The notes under the pieces were generated by a model. That model ran no database searches. It saw only the letters and a list, made by a program, of their open reading frames with translations, and was not told where the DNA came from. 20,091 bases of DNA from a virus, in IMG/VR virus record IMGVR_UViG_3300044998_000005, positions 1-20,091 of that record, one strand, 5' to 3'. The position numbers were made by a program, and so were the translations under genes. Positions 14,537-20,091 of the stretch are shown piece by piece; positions within the stretch are counted from its first letter, which is position 1, and each line of letters starts with the position of its first letter.

Positions 14537-15373
14537 CTAGCGACGGCTACCGAGATTGGCGAGACCGGCGCTGATCTTGGCCACCGAGGACTTTTCGGTG
14601 CTCCGGCCGGGAACCTGCTGGCCGGTCGGCAGCTTGCCGGACCCCGGAGGCTTTCCGCCGCCAGCGGGCGTCGAAGACTTGAAAGCCATCGGATACTTGG
14701 TCTTCATCTCGTTGACCAGTGACTTGATGGACATTTCGTTACCGCTGTTGTCGAGACGCACGTTGTTCTCGGCATCGACAACCTTGACCGTGTAGGTGCC
14801 GTCTTCGGCAGCCACGACCTTGGAGAACTTGCGCACCAGAGGCATGATGAGGTCGAGACCGCCATCGACGGTGCCCGCTTCCGCCAGAGCGGCAGCCGCA
14901 GCCGAGTCGATCATGTAGGTCTCCAGCGATTTGCGCATGTTGGCCAATTCGCTGTCCTTCTTCGTGGTCACTTCGAGGACGCGCTTGTCGAAGTCCTTCT
15001 TGATGGCTTCGAGATTGGTGCGAACCTCCTTGCCGCCCTTGACCTGATCGAGCAGTTCGGTGACCTTGGTCTTCACGATCTCGGGGATTTTGGTAATATC
15101 GTCGCCGATTTCCCAACCGACTTCGGTCAGTGTGGAAGTGACTTGATCGAGGATGGCGCGGCGCGTGGCATCCTTCCTGTTGTCTTCCTGACGCTGAAGC
15201 CCGACCGTCTTGAGCTTCTTGCTGGCACCAGTGTAGGCTTCGGCCAGAGGCTTGATGTCGGCCTTGAGGACGAACTTGCCATTCGCCTTGTCCTCTTCGT
15301 AATATCCCCGGATGTTCTCCGGCACGATGTCGATCACATCGACGGAAGCGTTCGCAATAAAGTCCCAATCCAT
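14537..15373 (-). CDS. Scaffold-like head assembly protein
   Basis: The 278-residue protein is highly charged and helical, with a Lys/Glu/Asp-rich stretch at residues about 85-150 (KTKVTELLDQVKGGKEVRTN, then EAIKKDFDKRVLEVTTKKDS) likely to form a coiled coil. An Ala-rich helix follows at residues 152-168, and a Gly/Pro/Ser/Lys-rich tail at about 233-262 (TPAGGGKPPGSGKLPTGQQV). This composition and a place immediately before the major capsid gene are typical of scaffold proteins, which shape the procapsid and then leave. The family is not certain, since scaffolds diverge fast. ATG at 15373 has AAAGGAG about 8 nt upstream, but that site is the 3' arm of a 12-bp hairpin. No capsid protease gene is seen between portal and capsid. 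Confidence 0.72.
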   Translation of the reverse strand: MDWDFIANASVDVIDIVPENIRGYYEEDKANGKFVLKADIKPLAEAYTGASKKLKTVGLQRQEDNRKDATRRAILDQVTSTLTEVGWEIGDDITKIPEIVKTKVTELLDQVKGGKEVRTNLEAIKKDFDKRVLEVTTKKDSELANMRKSLETYMIDSAAAAALAEAGTVDGGLDLIMPLVRKFSKVVAAEDGTYTVKVVDAENNVRLDNSGNEMSIKSLVNEMKTKYPMAFKSSTPAGGGKPPGSGKLPTGQQVPGRSTEKSSVAKISAGLANLGSRR

Positions 15374-15376
15374 GTT

Positions 15377-15426
15377 GTCATCTCCTTTTCTGGTCTGGAA
15401 TTAACCATACCCTTAAAGGAGATGAC
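15377..15426 (-). promoter_or_regulatory. Hairpin burying the scaffold ribosome-binding site
   Basis: In the minus-strand RNA GTCATCTCCTTT (15426-15415) and AAAGGAGATGAC (15388-15377) form a perfect 12-bp stem with a 26-nt loop. The 3' arm is the complete Shine-Dalgarno region of the scaffold gene, three bases before its ATG; the 5' arm begins 17 nt after the stop of the upstream membrane gene. There is no U-run, so translation control is more likely than termination. Confidence 0.75.
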
Positions 15427-15443
15427 CAATTGTTGTCAAGCCC

Positions 15444-15986
15444 TTAGTCGTTGCCATTTCCGGGGGCAAGTCTCATCCCGGCCAACGGGTCGCCCGCGTC
15501 CTTCTCAGGCATCTTCGACTCAGTGGGTTCAATGAGAACTTCAGGCTCAGGAATATCCCACGGCCAATCAAGGTCGAAAATGCCGCGAACAGAGCGGGAT
15601 TTCCTGCTCTTGAACCGGAGTTTGGCCTGCCCCTTGCCCTCCCGCAAAGCCTGCTCGATTTTCTCGGCTGTCTCCGAACTCCACGGCAGGACATAGTAGA
15701 CCGGCACCCCGCCATCCAAGGGCTCCAGCAAGACATGAATAGCCTTTCCTGTGACCGGCTTGAAACCGAGGATGTTACCCTCTTCAATCACATTGAACAT
15801 CATGGCAGGCTTCGGCGTACCCATGGCGACGGACATCGAGGCGTAGGTAGCCGGAAAGCCTATAAAGAAAACCACCATGGCAATCGGTTTGTAGATGGTC
15901 TCCGTTCGGGCGTGGGTAATGAGCCAAGCCATGACTCCGAACATGGTGATAAGCAACAAGACTGCAAGGGCATGTTGCCAGATCAT
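15444..15986 (-). CDS. Two-helix membrane protein, third gene of the ExbB/ExbD-like cassette
   Basis: I do not recognise this 180-residue protein. It has two hydrophobic segments at residues about 5-24 (HALAVLLLITMFGVMAWLI) and 33-53 (KPIAMVVFFIGFPATYASMS), joined by a short positively charged loop (THARTETIYK). A soluble domain follows at about 65-125 with strands KAIHVLLEPLDGGVPVYYVL and a helix SETAEKIEQALREGKGQAKL. The tail is Pro/Asp/Glu-rich. The Arg/Lys in the short loop suggest the loop is cytoplasmic, which would place both ends in the periplasm. ATG at 15986 overlaps the stop of the ExbD-like gene (ATGA), with GGAGG 9 nt upstream, so it belongs to the same translational unit. An accessory subunit of that membrane complex is the best guess. 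Confidence 0.72.
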   Translation of the reverse strand: MIWQHALAVLLLITMFGVMAWLITHARTETIYKPIAMVVFFIGFPATYASMSVAMGTPKPAMMFNVIEEGNILGFKPVTGKAIHVLLEPLDGGVPVYYVLPWSSETAEKIEQALREGKGQAKLRFKSRKSRSVRGIFDLDWPWDIPEPEVLIEPTESKMPEKDAGDPLAGMRLAPGNGND

Positions 15987-16627
15987 CTTCCTGTACCTCC
16001 GCCATTATATGCATCGGGCAAAGTCAACATACCCTTCAGTTCAATTTCCCTGTTACCCACCAGCTTGCGGTAAACATTGTTGATACTGTCCATATCGACA
16101 TCGCCATTCTCATCGACCACAAAACGGACTCCTGTCTTCTCCTGACCGTCTGCCTTTATGATGATCTTGGTCACAACGATGTTATCAATGGAGTCATTGC
16201 TGTGCCGGTTGCGCTTGGAGATAGCCATGTCAACAGTCATGGGAAACGTGGCATTGGCGCACCTGAAGCACTGGACATTGATGATGTACTCACCGGGCAC
16301 AATGCCGCGAGTGAAAGCGTCCTCATAGTTGATCGGCGTGGCATCGGGAAGCTGACCACGGTCGTCCCGCAGCAAGTTCCATATGACGCCAGCCTTGTTG
16401 CTGTAGCCTACAGGACCGGGCTCACCCGGCCCCATCATCCACAGGTCCACATCAATGTCGCCGTTCGGCCAGACGATATGAGCTATGATGTCGCCAGCGG
16501 CCTTGATCTCCCCCTTGCCGGAATCAGCCTTGGGGTTGAGGCTCTGTATCATTACGACAGTCAGGATAGCGAACATCGAGACCACGATGAGGGAATATGT
16601 TCGGAAAAGAAGGTATGTGCTCTTCAC
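15983..16627 (-). CDS. ExbD/TolR/MotB-like single-anchor periplasmic protein
   Basis: The 214-residue protein has one N-terminal membrane helix (residues 6-28, LLFRTYSLIVVSMFAILTVV) and then a periplasmic part. This is the layout of ExbD, TolR and MotB, and the gene follows an ExbB/TolQ-like gene with a 4-nt overlap (GTGA), as those pairs do. The helix lacks the acidic residue that carries protons in the known partners. The periplasmic region (about 43-135) contains NGDIDVDLWMMGPGEPG, LLRDDRG and GEYIINVQCFRC, a pattern like the DUF2135/YfaP beta-sandwich (DVDL...P.G...DD...G.Y.V). Cys120 and Cys123 form a CxxC. A second strand/helix segment (151-190) follows. Start is GTG at 16627. The ExbD-type call rests on layout and partner rather than on a clear domain match. 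Confidence 0.6.
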   Translation of the reverse strand: MKSTYLLFRTYSLIVVSMFAILTVVMIQSLNPKADSGKGEIKAAGDIIAHIVWPNGDIDVDLWMMGPGEPGPVGYSNKAGVIWNLLRDDRGQLPDATPINYEDAFTRGIVPGEYIINVQCFRCANATFPMTVDMAISKRNRHSNDSIDNIVVTKIIIKADGQEKTGVRFVVDENGDVDMDSINNVYRKLVGNREIELKGMLTLPDAYNGGGTGR

Positions 16628-17205
16628 GGAATGTCCCCCCGCATGACGTTTTCGAGCTTTGCCTCCTCCAGCAATTCATCCTCGGCTTGCGCAACCACGT
16701 CAGCCGTGTGCTTGACGACGACGAAATTCACTTCGGTCCACAGCGCGAACATGGCCCCGATAATGGTGGTGCTGATCTCGACACGAAGACCGGCCACCAT
16801 CTGAACGGCAATATGCTTGATACCTTCGACACTGCCGAAGTTGCCGGTATTGACACCGGACAGGGAAAGCATAAGGCCATAGAGGGTGCCGATAAGACCG
16901 AGGAACAGCATCCAGCCCGCCGCGCGTTCAATCCATTCCATCTGCTTCAGACGCAGACTGCCAATCAACTTCTCATCATGGATATGGCTGCCGTTCAGAT
17001 TGTTGGCGGCTCTGTTGATTTCCCACGCCTTGCGCATTGTGCCAATCCAGACCAGAACGAAGAGTCCAGCCGTGCCGTAGTTAAGTCGGGTTGTGTCGGC
17101 ATGGAACAGGGTGTTCAGCCATCCGGTCTGATAGTCAGTGATGGCCAACCAAGCGATTGCCAGCGCATTCAGCAGCACCAGCTTGTAAATCACGATATGC
17201 TTCAC
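16624..17205 (-). CDS. MotA/TolQ/ExbB-family membrane channel protein
   Basis: This 193-residue protein has hydrophobic segments at residues about 4-22, 44-58, 97-117 and 142-164. The last two carry the family signature. FLGLIGTLYGLMLSL (101-115) corresponds to the LGLLGTVWGIM motif of TolQ/ExbB, and VAGLRVEISTTIIGAMFALW (137-156) to the following GIAEAL..TA.GL.AAIPA helix, including the conserved polar Thr146/Thr147. A charged cytoplasmic segment lies between (62-95), as in the family. Members form pentamers that use ion flow to move or energise a partner inserted in the pore. The start is GTG at 17205 with AGGAGAG upstream; the stop overlaps the ExbD-like gene. Finding it between small-terminase-like and scaffold genes is unusual. 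Confidence 0.78.
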   Translation of the reverse strand: MKHIVIYKLVLLNALAIAWLAITDYQTGWLNTLFHADTTRLNYGTAGLFVLVWIGTMRKAWEINRAANNLNGSHIHDEKLIGSLRLKQMEWIERAAGWMLFLGLIGTLYGLMLSLSGVNTGNFGSVEGIKHIAVQMVAGLRVEISTTIIGAMFALWTEVNFVVVKHTADVVAQAEDELLEEAKLENVMRGDIP

Positions 17206-17220
17206 GGGTCTCTCCTGTGA

Positions 17221-17412
17221 CTACCAGCGGGGAGGAGGCGGCGCGTTGCGCGCGGCTTCCTCATACTCTTCACGAAATGCATCGTCCATGCCAAGTTCAC
17301 GCTGAAGCTGAGCGAGACTCACATTGGCGCTCTGAGCGCAAGTGACATCGGGAAATCCACGACTCTTGGCTATGACCACCTGCTTCTTCCACGTCTTGAT
17401 GACCTTGTTCAT
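17221..17412 (-). CDS. Small helix-turn-helix protein, small-terminase-like
   Basis: The 63-residue protein contains VTCAQSANVSLAQLQRELGM followed by DDAFREEYEEAARNA. This is the helix-turn-helix pattern of small terminase and phBC6A51-type proteins (a helix, a G/N-V-S turn, a second helix, then D-x-F-x-x-x-x-x-E-A). It is far shorter than a full small terminase, which also needs an oligomerisation region. AAAGGTAG precedes ATG at 17412, 2 nt after the previous stop. It could be a regulator, a cut-down terminase partner or a DNA-binding cofactor of the 242-residue neighbour. Only the DNA-binding fold is supported by the sequence. Confidence 0.6.
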   Translation of the reverse strand: MNKVIKTWKKQVVIAKSRGFPDVTCAQSANVSLAQLQRELGMDDAFREEYEEAARNAPPPPRW

Positions 17413-17414
17413 GG

Positions 17415-18143
17415 CTACCTTTCTATCCTCGTCTGTCTGGTATTCTGTGCCGCAACAGGCTTGGCGTCCACGTTGGTTGGCGTTATGTCAATCATGTTTC
17501 TCTTCTGGTTCTCCAGAGTTTTTGCCGCTTCCCTCTCCCATGCGTCCAGATCGGTCGCACGGGCGGGCAGCACGGCCACACCATGATTGATGTTTCCGCT
17601 GATGGCGATTTCAGACTTCTCGCCGTACTTCTCACGCATGTTGGCCTTGTACCAGAACTGGGTGAGGCCGGAGTCATAGACGCGCTTGTACCCGGTAATC
17701 TGTCCCTGATAGGTAATAGGCTCCAGAGTGCCGTCGATGACACGATGACGAATCTTTTCTTCCGCCACGAACATCAGGAAGATGTCCATGGCCATCTGCC
17801 AGTTACGGGCGAAATCCGGGAACTTCTGCCGGGCCAGATACAAGGCGCGTTCACCGAGGCCAGACGCAATCTGAGCCTTCCTGAAGCTGCCGGTCTTGGC
17901 AAGAACAGTCAGGAACTTGCGATGGCCTTCTTCCATGCGCAAATCCAACTGATTTATCGGGCGGTTCTTTTCAGGATATATGACGACCCAATCATCCTCG
18001 GAAGCGCCCATCTGCGCATATTCGTCCGGCTTCTCACGGGGAGTCAGCCTTACGGGAACCTCGGGAGCGGGCTGTTCAGCTACCTCTTCAATCTCCCACG
18101 GGTCCGGCTCAATCGGCAGAGTCTTCTTCGGGCGTCTTGTCAT
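17415..18143 (-). CDS. Small-terminase-like helix-turn-helix protein
   Basis: The 242-residue protein has a disordered, Pro/Glu-rich N-terminus (residues 1-40). A helix-turn-helix follows at about 74-120: HRKFLTVLAKTGSFRKAQIA, then SGLGERALYLARQKFPDFAR and NWQMAMD. After this come a long helix (IFLMFVAEEKIRHRVIDGTL) and a strand pair around EPITYQGQITGYKRVYD that leads into LTQFWYKANMREKYGEK. The order HTH, central helix, G...Y.G hairpin and ...Lk...P.kY matches small terminase subunits of several siphophages, which bind pac/cos DNA and feed it to the large subunit. A gene placed after the portal is unusual. ATG at 18143 has only a weak AAGG about 9 nt upstream. Confidence 0.65.
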   Translation of the reverse strand: MTRRPKKTLPIEPDPWEIEEVAEQPAPEVPVRLTPREKPDEYAQMGASEDDWVVIYPEKNRPINQLDLRMEEGHRKFLTVLAKTGSFRKAQIASGLGERALYLARQKFPDFARNWQMAMDIFLMFVAEEKIRHRVIDGTLEPITYQGQITGYKRVYDSGLTQFWYKANMREKYGEKSEIAISGNINHGVAVLPARATDLDAWEREAAKTLENQKRNMIDITPTNVDAKPVAAQNTRQTRIER

Positions 18144-18168
18144 CTGTATTTGCCTTGTTCATGGGCTT

Positions 18169-19650
18169 TTAGCCCTTCTTTACCGAATTATCCACGTTTG
18201 CGCCAGCAGAGCCATCGACGTTGAAACCTGTCGCAAACGGAGACTTGATGGTCGGCTCGTCCTCAAGTTCCCTGACATTCTCATCATTGTCGAAGTCGTC
18301 AGCCAGAGCGCCACGGCGCTTCAACTCGTCAATGAAATGCCTGCGGGAGATGTCGCGGTTGCGGCGAGCCTCGGCCAGAGTACGCAGATCAATATCCTTG
18401 ACATCCTCCGGGCCGAAATCCGTGGCTATCTTGACCTCGAACTTCTTGTTACTCAGGCCCATGAGGTCAGCCGTAATCCACAGGGCGGACTCCACGGCGT
18501 CGATGAACCGGAAGGTCATATCCTGCAACGGGCTGGTAGCCTCGGCGCTATCGAGCGCACGGGCCGTAGCCGTCTGGCCGCCCGGACGCTTGCGCAGGAA
18601 CTCGGCACCGTAGGCGGCCATGTCCTGCTCCAGCTTTTCGAGATCCTTGGCACCTGCCTCGATAGCCTTGCCGGAGTGTTCGACGTAATAGAACTTGCCG
18701 TTCTCCGCACGGGTCGCAAGCAACTGCCGGGGACCAATCACCATTACGTCATTGTTCGGCGTATCGTGCGCACCGGACACCGCCAGCATCGGGAAGCGGG
18801 CAACCGTGAGGATGTTCCGCTGATCCGACATCGACTGCCAGTGCGCGATATTAAGATAGGCGAGATCTTCCAGAGGCGGCTTGCCGGTCATGTTGCCGTC
18901 CTGATTCGCGTAGAAAGTCACCCATGGAATATAGTCAAGGCCGGTTTCCCCGCCATCCACAGATACCCACACCGACTTCTTGGTGCGCTGGTCCGTGCGC
19001 TCTTCCAGAAGCTCCCACCTGCCGGGGGACAACACGCGAATGCGATTGACGGCGGTTTCCGTGAAGCCCACACGTTCAACGGATGTTTCCATGATGCGGA
19101 TGTGATCCGGCTGAAGCACACCGTTGACAGTGGTGTACCCGATGAAGATCACGTTCTCGGGCGAGATGAGGGACCAGTACGGACGAACGCCCTCATTCTG
19201 GTCATCGGCCATGGTGCGCTGCCTGCCGTCCGGCATCATGGTAAGGCGCGGCATCTCGATCATCACATGGGCGAAAGACTTGGCGATGCCTTCACGGAAC
19301 CACGAACGGCAGAAAACATGCAGGTTGTTGGACTGCATGTCCACATCAGTCAGGAACTCCTCAAGCTCTTCCGGTGCGTCCTTGACATACACCTTGTCAG
19401 AAAACGGTTTGCCCACAAGGGCATCGAGCGTGAGTTCAGTCATGTTCAGAAGGGTAGTAGTATTCAGGCGATCCCGATAGTTCGGGTCCGACTCGTGCGG
19501 ATGCTGAGGCAGATATAGCTTGCCCGCCGTACGCATGGCGGATGTGCCACCGAGCAGCGTGTTGATCATCCTCCACTTGGGCAGCATGAAGTCATATGCC
19601 GCGCTCGTGGTGGATGGGTCGTTCGCCTTCTTCTCGTCATACAAAGCCAC
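18169..19650 (-). CDS. Portal protein (DUF4055-like)
   Basis: The 493-residue protein matches the DUF4055 portal family. It has PKWRMINTLLGGTSAMRTAG and LYLPQHPHESDPNYRDRLNT near the N-terminus, then TTLLNMTELTLDALVGKPF, a stem/wing region around GLDYIPWVTFYANQDGNMTG with LEDLAYLNIAHWQSMSDQRN, and a C-terminal helical segment GGQTATARALDSAEATSPLQ. It forms the dodecameric ring through which DNA is packaged and released. GTG at 19650 is preferred over TTG at 19656: GGGAG then lies 7 nt upstream, whereas it abuts the TTG. The C-terminal end is Asp/Glu-rich and disordered. The gene follows the large terminase, as usual. Confidence 0.87.
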   Translation of the reverse strand: MALYDEKKANDPSTTSAAYDFMLPKWRMINTLLGGTSAMRTAGKLYLPQHPHESDPNYRDRLNTTTLLNMTELTLDALVGKPFSDKVYVKDAPEELEEFLTDVDMQSNNLHVFCRSWFREGIAKSFAHVMIEMPRLTMMPDGRQRTMADDQNEGVRPYWSLISPENVIFIGYTTVNGVLQPDHIRIMETSVERVGFTETAVNRIRVLSPGRWELLEERTDQRTKKSVWVSVDGGETGLDYIPWVTFYANQDGNMTGKPPLEDLAYLNIAHWQSMSDQRNILTVARFPMLAVSGAHDTPNNDVMVIGPRQLLATRAENGKFYYVEHSGKAIEAGAKDLEKLEQDMAAYGAEFLRKRPGGQTATARALDSAEATSPLQDMTFRFIDAVESALWITADLMGLSNKKFEVKIATDFGPEDVKDIDLRTLAEARRNRDISRRHFIDELKRRGALADDFDNDENVRELEDEPTIKSPFATGFNVDGSAGANVDNSVKKG

Positions 19651-19711
19651 GGTCAATCTCCCGTCTACATTCTGGCATGTTTACCACTCACCCGTCCCCG
19701 GTTCAAGTCCC

Positions 19712-20091
19712 TCAGAAATTGCGCCGCCACATTCCGGGAATAACCCAGTTCAGGCGGTAGCGCGTCATGTCTCCCAAATGGTCCTCATACTTCTCGGGCA
19801 CATCATCCGGGTCTGCCTTGTCGCGCGGCATGGTCGGGACGTATGTCATCCAGTATTTGCAGCGCTCGCAGACGAACATACCCGGCTTTTCACGAGTGCC
19901 ATCCCTCCCCGGCTTGGCCTGTGTCAGGCGCGACCGCAACATCTGCCAGCCACGCTTGCGCGAGCCCGGTGTCTTGTCGGCACGTTCCCAGTAGACACCC
20001 TTGTCCATCATGTCGTCAATCGGCGCGCGCCCGGTTCCACGAGAGTCCTTGGACCAGATTTCCGTATCAGCCGGACCCGGCAACACCCGGC
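19712..20091 (-). CDS. Terminase large subunit, C-terminal end (partial)
   Basis: The last 126 codons of a gene whose beginning lies beyond the window. The segment includes TEIWSKDSRGTGRAPIDDMM, GVYWERADKTPGSRKRGWQM with LRSRLTQAKPGRDG, and the end DDVPEKYEDHLGDMTRYRLN. These fit the C-terminal RNase H-like nuclease domain of large terminases; the Asp of DHLGDMTRY is in the place of the last metal-binding carboxylate. A CxxC (CERC) lies in the strand before it, as in many members. The protein cuts and pumps phage DNA into the head. The stop TGA is at 19714-19712. The next 61 nt to the portal start hold nothing apart from the portal ribosome-binding site. Confidence 0.83.
   Translation of the reverse strand, partial: RVLPGPADTEIWSKDSRGTGRAPIDDMMDKGVYWERADKTPGSRKRGWQMLRSRLTQAKPGRDGTREKPGMFVCERCKYWMTYVPTMPRDKADPDDVPEKYEDHLGDMTRYRLNWVIPGMWRRNF

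Noticed and set aside
15389-15440. Possible promoter before the scaffold gene (TTGACA at 15438-15433)
   Set aside because: No acceptable -10 box lies at 16-18 nt; the best AT-rich hexamer is too far away.
9132-15532. Same 17 bases (GAACCCACTGAGTCGAA) in the chaperone gene and the two-helix membrane gene
   Set aside because: Both copies encode EPTES in the same frame but the surrounding sequences are unrelated. Chance or codon preference explains it as well as copying; no repeat element borders it.
18152-18175. Short hairpin GGGCT-AAA-AGCCC at the portal stop codon
   Set aside because: Only 5 bp, a 3-nt loop and no U-run; too weak to call a terminator.
17980-19518. Plus-strand ORF of 512 codons opposite the portal
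   Set aside because: Antisense shadow with no domain and no upstream gene signals; the portal is well supported.
19691-19712. GGTTCAAGTCC on the plus strand, like a tRNA T-loop
   Set aside because: The flanking bases do not pair into a T-stem, and no acceptor or anticodon arm is seen. The motif lies in the short gap between portal and terminase genes.
1-20091. CRISPR arrays, insertion sequences, attachment sites, tRNA genes
   Set aside because: No regularly spaced repeats, transposase, integrase or tRNA-like fold was seen on either strand.

Overview
The window is a stretch of a tailed-phage (or prophage) late region. Every gene lies on the minus strand, so the reading order runs from position 20091 down to 1. 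It covers DNA packaging, head, head-tail connection and tail genes of a siphovirus-type virion: a tail-tube protein, a lambda G/GT-type frameshifted chaperone pair, a tape measure of about 1,010 residues and no sheath or baseplate-wedge genes. The distal tail block (DUF2460-type, BR0599-type hub, NlpC/P60 peptidase, gp15-like tail hub) has the gene order known from the gene transfer agent of Rhodobacter and from related alphaproteobacterial siphophages. With the GC-rich codon use this points to a Gram-negative, probably alphaproteobacterial, host; that is an inference. No integrase, lysis, replication or host gene is visible, so temperate or lytic lifestyle cannot be judged.

Layout (transcription order): end of the terminase large subunit (20091-19712, cut by the window), DUF4055-type portal (19650-18169), two small-terminase-like helix-turn-helix proteins (18143-17415 and 17412-17221), a tightly overlapping three-gene membrane cassette (17205-15444), a scaffold-like protein (15373-14537), a terminator, a strong promoter, a structured leader, the HK97-fold major capsid protein (14291-13371), a small decoration-like protein (13307-13095), a two-domain protein of unknown role (12995-12408), adaptor, head-closure and tail-terminator proteins (12316-10864), tail tube (10848-9313), chaperone G and its frameshift product GT (9228-8426), an HK97 gp10-like protein (8423-7977), tape measure (7968-4936), and the distal tail block (4939-1).

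The least expected element is the membrane cassette inside the packaging/head block. Its first protein carries the two signature membrane segments of the MotA/TolQ/ExbB ion-channel family. The second has the one-anchor-plus-periplasmic-domain layout of ExbD/TolR/MotB but no acidic residue in its anchor. The third is an unrecognised two-helix membrane protein. Their start and stop codons overlap by 4 nt, so they are probably made together. Possible roles are interference with host Tol/Ton energy transduction, superinfection exclusion, or envelope weakening at lysis.

The second theme is RNA-level control of gene dosage. Sequence directly shows a GGGAAAC slippery site followed after 8 nt by a perfect 9-bp stem (G/GT frameshift); a perfect 12-bp hairpin that buries the scaffold ribosome-binding site; terminator or terminator-like hairpins around the capsid gene and its neighbours; a strong promoter directly after the scaffold terminator; and a folded leader that partly pairs with the capsid Shine-Dalgarno. 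Several of these stems contain one G-U pair that would be an A-C mismatch if read from the plus strand, which supports their working in the minus-strand RNA. The longest gap without a gene is 245 nt (14292-14536) and is filled by the terminator, promoter and leader.
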